Numbered from the stretch's first letter, positions 26,517 through 35,614 are shown. The stretch: DNA of 64,000 bases from Pelagerythrobacter marensis (GCF_036700095.1 NZ_CP144918.1:2729001-2793000); one strand, 5' to 3'. The notes: generated by a model from the letters alone, not told the origin. Made by a program: numbers and translations.

Positions 26517-28075
26517 CAGGCGGCCTCGCTGTCCGGCAGTTCCAGACGCGGGAAGACGCCGGTCGGACGGTCGATCGCAAAGCCGCTTGCGACCAAACGA
26601 TCGAACCACGCGTCGCTCCCGATCGATGCGTAGCCCCGATCGCCGGGAGCAACACCCATTTGATCGAGCAGCGCATCCGCTGCGGCCGGAACGACCGGCC
26701 GCACGGCAATGGCAAGGTCGTGCACGCAACGCAGCAGAGTCATCAGGACGGCTTCCATCCGCTCGGGATCGGTCTTGCGCAAGACCCAGGGCGCCTGCTC
26801 GTCGACATACTGGTTGCAGGCGAACACCGCGCGCATCCACGCCTCGAGCCCGTTGGAGAAACCGAGACGCTCGAACTCGCGAGGCAGTTCCTCGGCGCAA
26901 GCCCGACGCACGGCGGCAAGCAGGTCCTCGTCCGCCGGGGTCGCGTTACACTTCGCAAGCTTGCCATCCATATTCTTGAAAATCATGGATAAAGTGCGTT
27001 GCGCAAGATTGCCGAAGCTGTTTGCCAGTTCGGCATTGGCACGAGTGACGATCGCCTCGGCGGAATAACTGCCATCCTGGCCGAAGGCGAATTCGCGCAG
27101 GAAGAAATAGCGCAGCGGATCGACGCCGAACCGGCTCGCCAGTTCCAGCGGATCGGTCACGTTGCCGAGCGACTTCGATTCCTTCTGGCCCCGGTTGAGA
27201 AGGAAGCCGTGCCCGAAGACTTTCTTCGGAAGCGGCAGATCCGCGCTCATCAGGAAAGCGGGCCAGTAGACGGTGTGGAAACGCACGATGTCCTTGCCGA
27301 TCAGGTGCAGGTCGGCAGGCCAGAACGTGCGCCACAACTCGGTATCGTCGGGATAGCCCAACCCTGTGATGTAGTTGGTCAGTGCATCGACCCAGACATA
27401 CATGACATGGCCGTCGCTGCCGGGCACCGGAACGCCCCAGTCGAAGCTCGTCCGGCTGACCGAAAGATCCTTCAAGCCGCCCGAAACGAATGCGATCATC
27501 TCGTTGCGACGGCTTCCCGGCTCGCAGAAACCGGGGCTGTGGAGCAATTCCAGAATGGGTTCCTGATACCGGGAAAGCCGGAAGAACCAGCTTTCCTCCA
27601 CCGTCCATTCGACCGGGGTTCCCTGCGGCGAAAGCTTTTCGCCATCCTCGCCCGAAACCAGCTCCTTCTCGTCGTAGTAGGCTTCGTCGCGAACCGAGTA
27701 CCAGCCCTCGTAACAGTCGAGATAGAGATCGCCCTTGGCCTCCATCGCGCGCCAGATCGCTTGGCTGGCGCGGTGGTGATCGCTTTCCGAAGTGCGGATA
27801 AATCGATCGTAGGAGATGTTGAGAGCCTCCGCCATCTCCCTGAAATATCCCGACATCTCCTCGGCCAGATCGCGCGCGGTGCGGTTTTGCTCGGCCGCTT
27901 TCCTGGCCATCTTCAGCCCGTGTTCGTCGGTCCCCGTCTGGAAGCGCACCTCGCGCCCCATGGCGCGATGAAACCGCGCGATCACGTCGGCTGCCACGGC
28001 CTCGTAAGCGTGGCCGATATGCGGGCGACCGTTCGGATAGTTGATCGCGGTGGTGATATAGAATGGGTCAGACAT
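26516..28075 (-). CDS. metG: Methionyl-tRNA synthetase
   Basis: A 519-residue class I synthetase charging methionine to tRNA. The HIGH motif is in YPNGRPHIGHAYE near the N-terminus. The KMSKS-equivalent is QKESKSLGN: the Met is replaced by Glu while both Lys and Ser residues are kept. The anticodon-binding helical domain follows (EAWMRAVFACNQYVDEQAPW). There is no C-terminal dimerisation domain. It overlaps holB by eight bases and tatD by ATGA. Confidence 0.96.
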   Translation of the reverse strand: MSDPFYITTAINYPNGRPHIGHAYEAVAADVIARFHRAMGREVRFQTGTDEHGLKMARKAAEQNRTARDLAEEMSGYFREMAEALNISYDRFIRTSESDHHRASQAIWRAMEAKGDLYLDCYEGWYSVRDEAYYDEKELVSGEDGEKLSPQGTPVEWTVEESWFFRLSRYQEPILELLHSPGFCEPGSRRNEMIAFVSGGLKDLSVSRTSFDWGVPVPGSDGHVMYVWVDALTNYITGLGYPDDTELWRTFWPADLHLIGKDIVRFHTVYWPAFLMSADLPLPKKVFGHGFLLNRGQKESKSLGNVTDPLELASRFGVDPLRYFFLREFAFGQDGSYSAEAIVTRANAELANSFGNLAQRTLSMIFKNMDGKLAKCNATPADEDLLAAVRRACAEELPREFERLGFSNGLEAWMRAVFACNQYVDEQAPWVLRKTDPERMEAVLMTLLRCVHDLAIAVRPVVPAAADALLDQMGVAPGDRGYASIGSDAWFDRLVASGFAIDRPTGVFPRLELPDSEAA

Positions 28076-29027
28076 CGACGCGCTCGCTAGCGGGCGCTGC
28101 GGAGGCGAGCAAGGTTCCGATTTCCATCATCAGCAGGCCGGGGTCGAAGTTGTAGGTCGGCGCCTGCCCCGCAAGCCGCACGAGTTCGGCGTGCGCGTCG
28201 ACCAACGAGGCCCACGCCGTGCGGTCGGCGCGGTTCATCTCGCTGGCCAGGACCGACCGAGCGAGGTCGAGGATCGCTGCCGTACGCTCGCGATCGGGCC
28301 GCGTGCCCATGGCTTCCGCAAGTTGTCCGCGCAGTTCGAACCCCCGGTCGCCTTCGCGCACGATGCGCGACATGAGGCTATCGAGCGGCCCCAGGCCGCG
28401 ATTCACGAAATCGAGCGCAAGCCCGGGCGACCCGCCGGATGCACGGACGGCGGCGGCACGGGTCGCAGCGTCGCAATCGGGGGCCTCCGCTTCCAGCCAT
28501 CGGCCCAGCGCTTCGTCGTCGAGCGGCGAAAAGCGCAGCACCCGGCAGCGCGAACGGATGGTCGGCAACAATTTTGCCGGACGGTGCGCGACAAGCAAAA
28601 AGTACGTCCCAGCCGGCGGCTCTTCCAGGCTTTTGAGCAGTGCGTTGGAAGCGCTCTTCTCCAGATCGTCGGCCGGATCGATGATCACGGCCCTGCGCGA
28701 CCCGAGCGTAGGGCGCGTCGTCAACCGCTGCTGCAGACCGCGGATCTGGTCGACGGTGATATTGCGCCGGGTTTCGTAGGGCTTGCCCTCCTCGCGCTTG
28801 CGGTCTTCCTTATCGTCTTTGGGCAAGTGGGTGAGCACGTGAATGTCCGGGTGCTGGCTGCCTGCGCTCACACCCGCCTCTGCACAAAGCTCCCGCGCGG
28901 CGGCCTGCGCGAAATGCATCTTGCCCAATCCGCGCTTTCCCGCCAGCAACCAGGCGTGATGCATGCGCTCGCCGGCCAGCGCCTCGCGCCACTGCCGCCA
29001 TGCCTGCTCGTGGCCGAGCAGAGTCAC
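28068..29027 (-). CDS. holB: DNA polymerase III delta-prime subunit
   Basis: A 319-residue clamp-loader AAA+ protein. It shows a P-loop-like LLAGKRGLGKMHFAQ, where the usual Thr/Ser after GK is Met, in line with the non-hydrolysing delta-prime role. It continues with RRAVIIDPADDLEKSASNALL, LLKSLEEPPAGTYFLLV (sensor region) and TIRSRCRVLRF. The start is a GTG overlapping the tmk stop (GTGA); the open frame extends further only as a shadow of tmk. The tmk-holB-metG order is standard. Confidence 0.93.
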   Translation of the reverse strand: MTLLGHEQAWRQWREALAGERMHHAWLLAGKRGLGKMHFAQAAARELCAEAGVSAGSQHPDIHVLTHLPKDDKEDRKREEGKPYETRRNITVDQIRGLQQRLTTRPTLGSRRAVIIDPADDLEKSASNALLKSLEEPPAGTYFLLVAHRPAKLLPTIRSRCRVLRFSPLDDEALGRWLEAEAPDCDAATRAAAVRASGGSPGLALDFVNRGLGPLDSLMSRIVREGDRGFELRGQLAEAMGTRPDRERTAAILDLARSVLASEMNRADRTAWASLVDAHAELVRLAGQAPTYNFDPGLLMMEIGTLLASAAPASERVDV

Positions 29028-29665
29028 GTCGACGCCTCGTCCAGCAACGTGGCCAGCGCCTCCAGCACCCGCGCGTGAACCTCGTCCACCGGAGCGTCGC
29101 CGTCGACCACCCGAAATGCCGCCGGCTCGCCGACTGCCAGGGCGCGAAACGATTTCGCCACTTGCGCGTGGTAGCCGGCATCGCGGCCGCCGATCGCGTC
29201 CGACCGGCCGGCATCGCGGCGCGCCAGCCGCGCCGCGGCGGTCTGGGGCGGGACTTCTATCAGCACAGTGAGATCGGGGCGCAAACCGCCGCTGCCGATA
29301 GCGTGCAGAGCGCGCACTGCATCGTCCCCCACACCGCCGGCGCCCCCTTGGTAGGCGCGGCTCGAATCCACGAACCGATCGCAAACCACCCACTGTCCCC
29401 GTTCCAGCGCGGGGTGAATGAGGCGGGCGACATGATCGGCCCGGGCTGCCGCGAACAGCAGTGCCTCGGCCGATGCGCCCCACCCTTCCCCCGGCGGATC
29501 CAGAAGCAGCGAGCGGATGGCTTCCGCCCCCGGGGTTCCGCCGGGCTCGCGTGTCAGCACGGCGTCGATGCCGCGGCGGCGCAGCGTCTCCGCCAGCATT
29601 CGCGCCTGGGTGGACTTGCCCGTCCCCTCCCCACCCTCGAATGCTATGAAGCGCCCGCGCTTCAC
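29024..29665 (-). CDS. tmk: Thymidylate kinase
   Basis: A 213-residue kinase converting dTMP to dTDP. The P-loop FEGGEGTGKSTQARML lies at residues about 8-23, followed by TREPGGTPGAEAIRSLLLD and CDRFVDSSRAYQG. The length is normal. The start is a GTG that overlaps the D,D-carboxypeptidase stop (GTGA). It supplies dTTP for replication beside the clamp-loader gene. Confidence 0.95.
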   Translation of the reverse strand: MKRGRFIAFEGGEGTGKSTQARMLAETLRRRGIDAVLTREPGGTPGAEAIRSLLLDPPGEGWGASAEALLFAAARADHVARLIHPALERGQWVVCDRFVDSSRAYQGGAGGVGDDAVRALHAIGSGGLRPDLTVLIEVPPQTAAARLARRDAGRSDAIGGRDAGYHAQVAKSFRALAVGEPAAFRVVDGDAPVDEVHARVLEALATLLDEAST

Positions 29666-30822
29666 CGGAATAGCCCTGCAAGGCCGTTCAGGAGACGTTG
29701 CCAGCCATTTGCCTGCGCCACGGCTTGCCCGGTGACCAGCGGAACGCGCGAGGGCGGCGCCCCTTCGGTCGCGATCTCGAGTTCGGCGACCTGCTCGCCC
29801 GCTTCCAGCGGGGCCCGGAGCGGCCCTTCGTAACGGATTGTCAGAGTGGGTTCGGAAGTCGATCCGTGCGGGAAAGTGGCGTTGATCGGCGCGGCTGCCA
29901 CCAGCGGCACGGTTCTGCGCGCGCCCTCCTGCACCTGGGCATCGCCGACATAGGCTCCGCGCTGATACAAGCTGCGGCTGTCGAACGCGTCGAACCCCCA
30001 TTCCATCATTGCGACCGAGACATCCCGGCGTTCGCGCGACGACGCGGTGGCGGCGGCGACCAGGACCAACCGCCTGCCGTCCCGCTCCGCGCTGCCGAGA
30101 AAGCCGAAGCCGGCCTGGTTGGTAAAACCGGTCTTGATGCCGTCCGCCCCGGCCACGCGCCCCCTGATGGGGTCGTGATTGGCCTGGGCGATACCGCGAT
30201 AATCGAGACCTTCGCGACCGACATAGAACCGGTAAAGCCTGGGGTGCCGAGCGATCATTTCGCGTGCGAGCAGCGCCAGATCGTGGGCGGTGGTAAATGT
30301 CCGGCCTTCGTCCATCCAGCCATTGGGCGTGCCGAAATGGCTGTCGTTCATGCCGATCTCGCGGGCCTTGGCATTCATCATCGCCACCCAGTCCTCGACC
30401 GAGCCTGCCGCCCCCTCGGCCAGCACAGCGGCGCCATCGTTGGCGGAGACATTGGCGATGCCGAGCAGAAGCGTCTCGACCGTGACGACTTCGCCCAGGT
30501 CGAGGAACATGCGCGACCCCTTGCCGTGCCAGTCGCGATAGGCCTGTTCGCTCATGGCAAAGGACTGGCCCGGCGACAGCTTGCCTTCCGCAATCAGTTC
30601 GAACGCCAGAAAGAGCGTCATCACCTTGGTGATCGACGCGGGCATGAAGCGTCGATCCGCATCGCGCGAAAACAGGACCTGGCCCGAGGACATATCGACG
30701 AGCAATGCTATAGGAGCCTCGGCAAAGGGCTCCTCGCGCTGGGCGTCGGAACCTGCTCCGGTCGAGGCGGTCGCCAAGGCCAGGGCAGGCAGTATTGCAA
30801 GATATCGAAAACGACCGGCCAA
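29662..30822 (-). CDS. Serine-type D-alanyl-D-alanine carboxypeptidase (PBP5/6-like)
   Basis: A protein of about 386 residues that trims the terminal D-Ala of peptidoglycan stem peptides in the periplasm. After a signal peptide (MAGRFRYLAILPALALATAS) come the three active-site motifs: PASITKV (SxxK), NVSANDG (SxN) and GIKTGFTN (KTG), then a PBP5-type C-terminal beta domain and a terminal amphipathic segment (GWQRLLNGLAGLFR). The start seems to be a TTG at 30822 preceded by GGGAG; no ATG or GTG fits the signal peptide. It follows the RlpA-like gene by 34 bp. Confidence 0.92.
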   Translation of the reverse strand: MAGRFRYLAILPALALATASTGAGSDAQREEPFAEAPIALLVDMSSGQVLFSRDADRRFMPASITKVMTLFLAFELIAEGKLSPGQSFAMSEQAYRDWHGKGSRMFLDLGEVVTVETLLLGIANVSANDGAAVLAEGAAGSVEDWVAMMNAKAREIGMNDSHFGTPNGWMDEGRTFTTAHDLALLAREMIARHPRLYRFYVGREGLDYRGIAQANHDPIRGRVAGADGIKTGFTNQAGFGFLGSAERDGRRLVLVAAATASSRERRDVSVAMMEWGFDAFDSRSLYQRGAYVGDAQVQEGARRTVPLVAAAPINATFPHGSTSEPTLTIRYEGPLRAPLEAGEQVAELEIATEGAPPSRVPLVTGQAVAQANGWQRLLNGLAGLFR

Positions 30823-30856
30823 GTGCGCTCCCGCTGCCGGGGCGCAAGCCGGCAGC

Positions 30857-31831
30857 TCAACGTGCTGTGAAAACTCTCGCGTCGCTATAGCCGGCAGCGC
30901 GAACCTTGGCGAGCGCGGCGTCGGCCTGTCCACGGGTCTCGTATGGCCCGGTGCGCACGCGATAGAATCGTCCGGCGGGCGAGACGAACCCGCCCAGCAA
31001 TTCCGCCGCCCTGTCGGCGTTGCTCTTGTTCGCGAAGGCGGCGGCCTGGACCACGAAGGCACCGGCGGTCGATGCCGGTGGCTCGCCCTCAACGGCGGGA
31101 GCGCCAGGCCGTGCCGTGTCCGCGCCCCCGTCGAGCGGCGCGAGCGGATAAGTGGACGATTTCTTTGCGCCGGCCGCTTGCGCCTGCCCTGCGTCCTGGT
31201 CGGGCGCATCGGCCTGCACACCCGAAGGCACGGGAACCTCGCGCCGTTCGGCGAGGCTGGCGGAACCTTTCACGGGCAGCTTGCGGCGCAGCACGTCGAG
31301 CAGCGTTTCCGGCGTTTCCATACGCAGCGGCGCGGTCCGCCCCGCACGCAAGTCGGCCCGCTGGATCTCGGGCGGGTTGACCCGCCTTACGCGCACGGGC
31401 GCACCTGCATTCGCTCCGAGCTGCGCCAGCGCATCGGGCGCCAGGGCCACGACCCGGTCGTTCGTCATCGGACCGCGACGCTCCACCCTTGCCAGGATGG
31501 TCCGACCGCTTTCGAGCGAAGTGACTTCGATGTAACTTGGCAGCGGCAGCGTCTTGTGGGCCGCCGTAACGCCGGGGCCGGCGTCGCGATCCAGCGCGGC
31601 GTAGCCGACCTCGTCGTGGTTCATCGCATCGGACGGCGTGTATTCCACTCCGTCGATAAAATACGGCTCGCCCAGGACCATGGGAAAATCGGCTGCGGGG
31701 CCGTTGAGCGTTGCCGCCGCTTGTCCTGCGCTGGCTGCCCGCTCTCCGCCACTCGCCGCGCCGCAACCGGCGAGAGCGAGGCCCAGCGTCAGCGCCAGCG
31801 CAGCGCGAAAACAGTCATCGGGCAATCTCAT
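30857..31831 (-). CDS. RlpA-like lipoprotein with SPOR domain
   Basis: A 324-residue protein. The ATG at 31831 gives an N-terminus with a lipobox (LGLALAGCGAASGG), so it should be a lipoprotein. The middle is RlpA-like double-psi beta-barrel (GEPYFIDGVEYTPSD, ARVERRGPMTNDRVVAL), followed by a Pro/Ala-rich linker and a C-terminal SPOR domain (FVVQAAAFANKSNADRAAEL, FYRVRTGPYETRGQADAAL) that binds denuded septal glycan. RlpA proteins are septal lytic transglycosylases in some species. It overlaps the mltB-like stop by 17 bases. Confidence 0.88.
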   Translation of the reverse strand: MRLPDDCFRAALALTLGLALAGCGAASGGERAASAGQAAATLNGPAADFPMVLGEPYFIDGVEYTPSDAMNHDEVGYAALDRDAGPGVTAAHKTLPLPSYIEVTSLESGRTILARVERRGPMTNDRVVALAPDALAQLGANAGAPVRVRRVNPPEIQRADLRAGRTAPLRMETPETLLDVLRRKLPVKGSASLAERREVPVPSGVQADAPDQDAGQAQAAGAKKSSTYPLAPLDGGADTARPGAPAVEGEPPASTAGAFVVQAAAFANKSNADRAAELLGGFVSPAGRFYRVRTGPYETRGQADAALAKVRAAGYSDARVFTAR

Positions 31832-32837
31832 CCGCAAGCAATCCCACACTCATCGCGTAGTAATTCGAGCAGTTGTATTCGAGGATGACCCTATAATTTG
31901 TAGTTAACAGCCAGGCAGGGGTGCCCGGCCCGTCGGGCTGGAACAGCGAGGCGATCACGTCGTCGGACAGGGGGCGTTGCGGTTGCACGCCCATCGCCCG
32001 CCATTCGCCCACGGTCTTCCATTGGCTGTGCCGTTCGTGCACGCGCGGACAGACGGGGGCGACGATCTTGCTCTGCACCGCGCCCCAGTCGAAGCCGGCA
32101 GGCACCGAAGCGCGCACGCCCCACGGCTGCCCCTGCCGCCAGCCTGCATCGCGAAAGTAATTCGCGATCGACGCCAGGGTATCGGCACGGTTTCCGAAAA
32201 TATCGGCGCGTCCGTCGCCGTCGCCATCGGTTGCGAGCCGCAGATAGACGCTGGGCAGGAACTGCGGGTTGCCGAAAGCCCCGGCCCAGCTGCCCTTGAG
32301 CTGCGAGCGGGAATAGCCCTTGTCGGCGACTTTCAGAAGGTCGACGAACTCGCCGGAGAACAGTTCTCGGCGGCGGCCTTCCCATGCCAGCGTCGCCAGG
32401 GCCTGCGCCAGATCGAAACCGCCGGTTACCCGCCCATATGCCGTTTCGTGACCCCAGATCGCGACCAGAATTTCGCCTGGCACGCCATATTCGCGCTCGA
32501 TCGCGCGGATCGAACCGAGCGCGGAGGCATAGGCGGCCTTTCCGCCGTCGATCCGCGCGGCATCGACGTGGGTGGCGATGTAGGGGGCAAGCGGAGGATA
32601 TCCGCTGCGCGTGGGCGAGCCGGGCTGGGCCCGATCGAGTTCGATCACGCGCTGGCTCGGCTCGAGGCCCTGGGTCATCCGCAGAATGGTCGATTCGCTC
32701 ACGCCTTCGGCCCGCGCCCGGGCGATCAGCAGCTGGAGATAGGCATCGAACGACATGTCCTGAGCCGCGAGCGGCGACGTGGGGGCGGCCATCGCCGCTG
32801 CGGCGGCGAGAACGATGGGCAGGAAGCGCTTGATCAT
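31815..32837 (-). CDS. MltB-type lytic murein transglycosylase
   Basis: A 340-residue periplasmic enzyme that cleaves glycan strands with formation of 1,6-anhydro-MurNAc. A signal peptide (RFLPIVLAAAAAMAAPTSPLAAQ) is followed by the SLT_2 domain with the catalytic Glu in AIWGHETAYG, then LKGSWAGAFGNPQFLPSVYL and DGDGDGRADIF. The final part (AWLLTTNYRVILEYNCSNYYA) is also typical of the family. It is the first gene of the overlapping leftward run that continues through rlpA, dac, tmk, holB, metG and tatD. Confidence 0.93.
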   Translation of the reverse strand: MIKRFLPIVLAAAAAMAAPTSPLAAQDMSFDAYLQLLIARARAEGVSESTILRMTQGLEPSQRVIELDRAQPGSPTRSGYPPLAPYIATHVDAARIDGGKAAYASALGSIRAIEREYGVPGEILVAIWGHETAYGRVTGGFDLAQALATLAWEGRRRELFSGEFVDLLKVADKGYSRSQLKGSWAGAFGNPQFLPSVYLRLATDGDGDGRADIFGNRADTLASIANYFRDAGWRQGQPWGVRASVPAGFDWGAVQSKIVAPVCPRVHERHSQWKTVGEWRAMGVQPQRPLSDDVIASLFQPDGPGTPAWLLTTNYRVILEYNCSNYYAMSVGLLADEIAR

Positions 32838-32961
32838 TCGCCCAATCTGGCAGAGCGGGCGTGAACCGCAAATGATTTTCGACGGTTAAATCCGAAAGCG
32901 GGCCGAGCGTACGCAGCGGTAATGACAAGCCGCGCCGCAAGCGCTAGCTGGCGCACGACGC

Positions 32962-33051
32962 GGACAGGTGGCCGAGTGGTTTAAGGCAGCGGTCTTGAAA
33001 ACCGCCGTGGGTTCACGCCCACCGTGGGTTCGAATCCCACCCTGTCCGCCA
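32962..33051 (+). tRNA. tRNA-Ser (anticodon UGA)
   Basis: A 90-nt type II tRNA with a seven-base acceptor stem (GGACAGG with CCTGTCC), D arm, anticodon stem GCGGT/ACCGC around CTTGAAA (anticodon TGA at 32996-32998), a long variable arm, T loop GTTCGAATC, discriminator G and an encoded CCA end. It reads UCN serine codons. It lies on the plus strand next to an accessory-looking region. Confidence 0.97.
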
Positions 33052-33292
33052 GATGCCGCCGATTACCGCACAAACAATCCAAATATATCTTTTATTATCA
33101 GATAGGTAGCTCATTTCTGAGCAGTAGCGCCTCGGGCTCGGGGTCGCGCACGCCCTATCATGTATAGGATAGCCTTCGTCACAACCGCCGGTCTTACGCC
33201 GTAGCTTGCTTCGCTTCTGCTCGGACATGACCGGATTGGAGCCGTAACGAGACTGGCCCCTTTCGGGGCAAACGATCGGAAAGCGGCCTTTC
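33052..33292. other. Non-coding stretch after tRNA-Ser
   Basis: About 240 bp with no gene I would accept. The first 65 bases are unusually AT-rich for this sequence (AAATATATCTTTTATTATC). They contain a short TATCT/AGATA inverted repeat that could help end the tRNA transcript. No second copy of the tRNA 3' end was seen. Confidence 0.5.
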
Positions 33293-34261
33293 CTATCCGT
33301 ATCCGTTTGCACGGCGGCCCTCGCGACGGTGCTGTCCGGGCGGCTTGCCAGCCCAGCGACGAAACGCGCGGCCGAAAGAAATCTCCGAATTGTAACCTAC
33401 CTCGACCGCGATCTCGGCAAGAGGCTTGTGCGAGCTCGAGAGTAGCGTTTCCGCCAGTTCCATTCGTCGCGCGTTCACGTAGTCCATCACCGTAGTTCCG
33501 GTTATAGCGCGAAAGCGGCTTGCAAGCATACTTCGCGACAGTCCCGCTTCCTTGGCCAGTCCCGCCACGGTCCAGCGTCGGCCCGGCTCCTGATGTACGA
33601 GGGTGAGGACACGGGCGATCTGAGGATCGCGTAGCCCCCGCAACCAGTTCGTCCCGCCGGTGGGATCCTCGGCGATCGACGTGCGCACCGCATTGATGAA
33701 TATGATGTCGGCGAACCGCTCGATGATCGCCTGAAAACCAGGCTCCTCGCGCGCGGCCTCCTCGATGATCTGCCCGAGTATGCCGTCGAGCCACGCCGGC
33801 CCTTCCCGCAGCCGTCCCCGGATCAGGATGACATCCGGCAGGGCGGCGATCACGTGATTGGGCCTTGGGCTGGGAAAACCGAATACGCCGTTGACCATGC
33901 GCGTCCGCGAGCCATCTCCCCCGGCGCGCCAGCGATCGAATCGCCGGCCGCTCCTGTCCGAAACCCAATCGGGGTCGATGCCGTTGGACCGCAGCAGGTC
34001 GTAGAACGGGACGCGCTCCGCATCCGGTTCGGACACCAGCGTGTGAGCTGCCCCTCCGGGCAGGACCAGGAGGTCGCCGGCCAGCAGTTCGACCGCGTCC
34101 TTTCCCTCCATTTTGAGCAGGGCACGCCCTTCGGTGACGATGTGGAACGGCGCGCCGTTCACCTTGCTCTTATCGAAGCCCCAGGGAGCGTGGAGGTCGG
34201 CGAAGCTGAGCACGACGCTTTCGAGCCTGAGATCGCGCAATATCGCACTGAGAAGGTCCAT
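33293..34261 (-). CDS. AraC-family transcriptional regulator with cupin-type sensor domain
   Basis: A 322-residue regulator starting MDLLSAILRDLRLESV. The N-terminal half is a cupin-like AraC sensor (PFHIVTEGRALLKMEG, LLAGDLLVLPGGAAHTL). The C-terminal half has both AraC helix-turn-helix units: WTVAGLAKEAGLSRSMLASRF and KPLAEIAVEVGYNSEISFGRAFRRW. A TTG at 34306 could extend it by 15 residues. It is divergent from the SDR gene, with a 170-bp shared region, and probably controls it; such AraC-SDR pairs are common. The inducer is unknown. Confidence 0.9.
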   Translation of the reverse strand: MDLLSAILRDLRLESVVLSFADLHAPWGFDKSKVNGAPFHIVTEGRALLKMEGKDAVELLAGDLLVLPGGAAHTLVSEPDAERVPFYDLLRSNGIDPDWVSDRSGRRFDRWRAGGDGSRTRMVNGVFGFPSPRPNHVIAALPDVILIRGRLREGPAWLDGILGQIIEEAAREEPGFQAIIERFADIIFINAVRTSIAEDPTGGTNWLRGLRDPQIARVLTLVHQEPGRRWTVAGLAKEAGLSRSMLASRFRAITGTTVMDYVNARRMELAETLLSSSHKPLAEIAVEVGYNSEISFGRAFRRWAGKPPGQHRREGRRANGYG

Positions 34262-34431
34262 GCCTCGGATTCTAGCCGTGAAAGGGTGTCTCTCGCAATC
34301 TCGCAATCATTCGTGAAAGCATGAATACGGACGTTTAGTTTGGTTTTCAGGCGAATCAGGCATTCCAGAGATCGGGTTTTCCGAATTATGCGGATGATCG
34401 GCAAAGTCGTCCGACACAGGGGAGCAGAAGG
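34262..34431. promoter_or_regulatory. Shared control region between the AraC regulator and the SDR gene
   Basis: 170 bp between divergent starts. It contains a direct repeat TCTCGCAA-TCTCGCAA (34291-34306) and an imperfect inverted element around CATTCGTGAAAGCATGAATA (34308-34327), both plausible AraC-type binding features. GGGGAGCAGAAGG lies just before the SDR ATG. No binding site is proven. Confidence 0.4.
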
Positions 34432-35406
34432 ATGGACCATATCATCACCAGGCCGATCACGCGCAGGAAGATCCTGATGACAGGCGCCGCCCTAGCCAGC
34501 GCCGCCGCGATCTCCCCCGCCCTTGGACAAACCGGATCAGACGGCTTCCAGCGGGTCGCGATCATCACCGGCACGAGTTCCGGTTTCGGTAGGCTGATGA
34601 CTGAGACTTTCGCCCGTCAGGGAATCGCGGTCATTGCCACGATGCGTAACGTCGACAGTCACAACGCCGCAGCGGCTGACGAGCTTCGCCAGTTGGCCGC
34701 AGAGGAAGAGCTGCCGATCGAAGTGGTGGACATCGACGTGCTGGACGAGACATCGGTTCGCAACGGCGTCGAGCAAGCCCTGCAAATCGCAGGTCGTATC
34801 GACGTCCTTGTCAACAATGCCGGCATCGTTGTTCCCGGGCCGGTCGGCATGCAGCCCGTAGACGCGTTCGCAGCCAATATCGAGACGAACTGCAACGGGG
34901 CTCTGCGGATGTTCCGCGCCGTCGCACCACATATGCAGGATCGTGGCGAGGGTCAGATCATCCAGATGTCGAGTGCACTTGGTCGCCTGCTCGACCCGTT
35001 GCTGTCGGGATACTGCGCCTCCAAGCTCGCCGTCGAGGCCGCGTGCGACGCGATCGCATGGGAGCAGGAGCGGTTCGGGATCGACGTGTCGATCATTCAG
35101 CCGGCCGGTCCCTATCCGACCGAGCTTCAGGTGAACGGACTTCGCTACTTCGACGAGATGCTCGACACGCTCCCGGATGCCGAGCGTGAAAATTCACGCC
35201 GGTATGAGGAACTCGAAGCTCGCCTGCGCGAGGAGCTGGCTCCGGATCCTTCGCTTGACTCGCAAGAGATCGCCGATGCGGCAATGCGCCTTGTCGCTAT
35301 GGAGCCGGGCAGCCGCCCGAGGCGAGTGGTGGTGGGACCTTACAGAGACGGCATCGAACGGCTCAATGATCTTCATCAGACGGTTCAGGCGGAAATGCTG
35401 GGATAG
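34432..35406 (+). CDS. Short-chain dehydrogenase/reductase with a twin-arginine signal
   Basis: A 324-residue classical SDR. The nucleotide motif TGTSSGFG (TGxxxGxG), NNAG, catalytic Ser in QMSSALGRL and YCASK (YxxxK) are all intact. Before the fold lies a Tat-like signal: TRRKILM, then a hydrophobic GAALASAAAISPALGQ, with a likely cut after ALG. Most SDRs are cytoplasmic because they need NAD(P)H, so export would be unusual unless the enzyme leaves folded with bound cofactor, which Tat allows. It is divergent from the AraC regulator that probably controls it. The substrate is unknown. Confidence 0.87.
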   Translation: MDHIITRPITRRKILMTGAALASAAAISPALGQTGSDGFQRVAIITGTSSGFGRLMTETFARQGIAVIATMRNVDSHNAAAADELRQLAAEEELPIEVVDIDVLDETSVRNGVEQALQIAGRIDVLVNNAGIVVPGPVGMQPVDAFAANIETNCNGALRMFRAVAPHMQDRGEGQIIQMSSALGRLLDPLLSGYCASKLAVEAACDAIAWEQERFGIDVSIIQPAGPYPTELQVNGLRYFDEMLDTLPDAERENSRRYEELEARLREELAPDPSLDSQEIADAAMRLVAMEPGSRPRRVVVGPYRDGIERLNDLHQTVQAEMLG

Positions 35407-35614
35407 TCCGCTCTGCCGCATCCAATGCCGCACCTACGGTCCTCTGCTCAGTTGCAAACAGGCCGTTTGCGGTGCGACCGGCGGTAAAGCACATCTGTCG
35501 ACAGCGGCTCCCCAATGGCGATTTCATACCGAATCGGGTGGCCGGCAAGGCACGGTGCACACTGCCGGCTGAACGGAGCCTTTTGGCCGAGTGGGGGCTT
35601 TGCGTCTCGAAGGA

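Noticed and set aside
33013-33312. A 99-codon minus-strand frame overlapping the tRNA-Ser.
   Set aside because: It runs through the tRNA gene and has no ribosome site or recognisable domain; more likely chance in the non-coding gap.
32962-33700. An integrated element using the tRNA-Ser as attachment site for the 33-37.7 kb accessory genes.
   Set aside because: No integrase gene and no direct repeat of the tRNA 3' end (TTCGAATCCCACCCTGTCC) was found downstream. The accessory look rests only on gene content.
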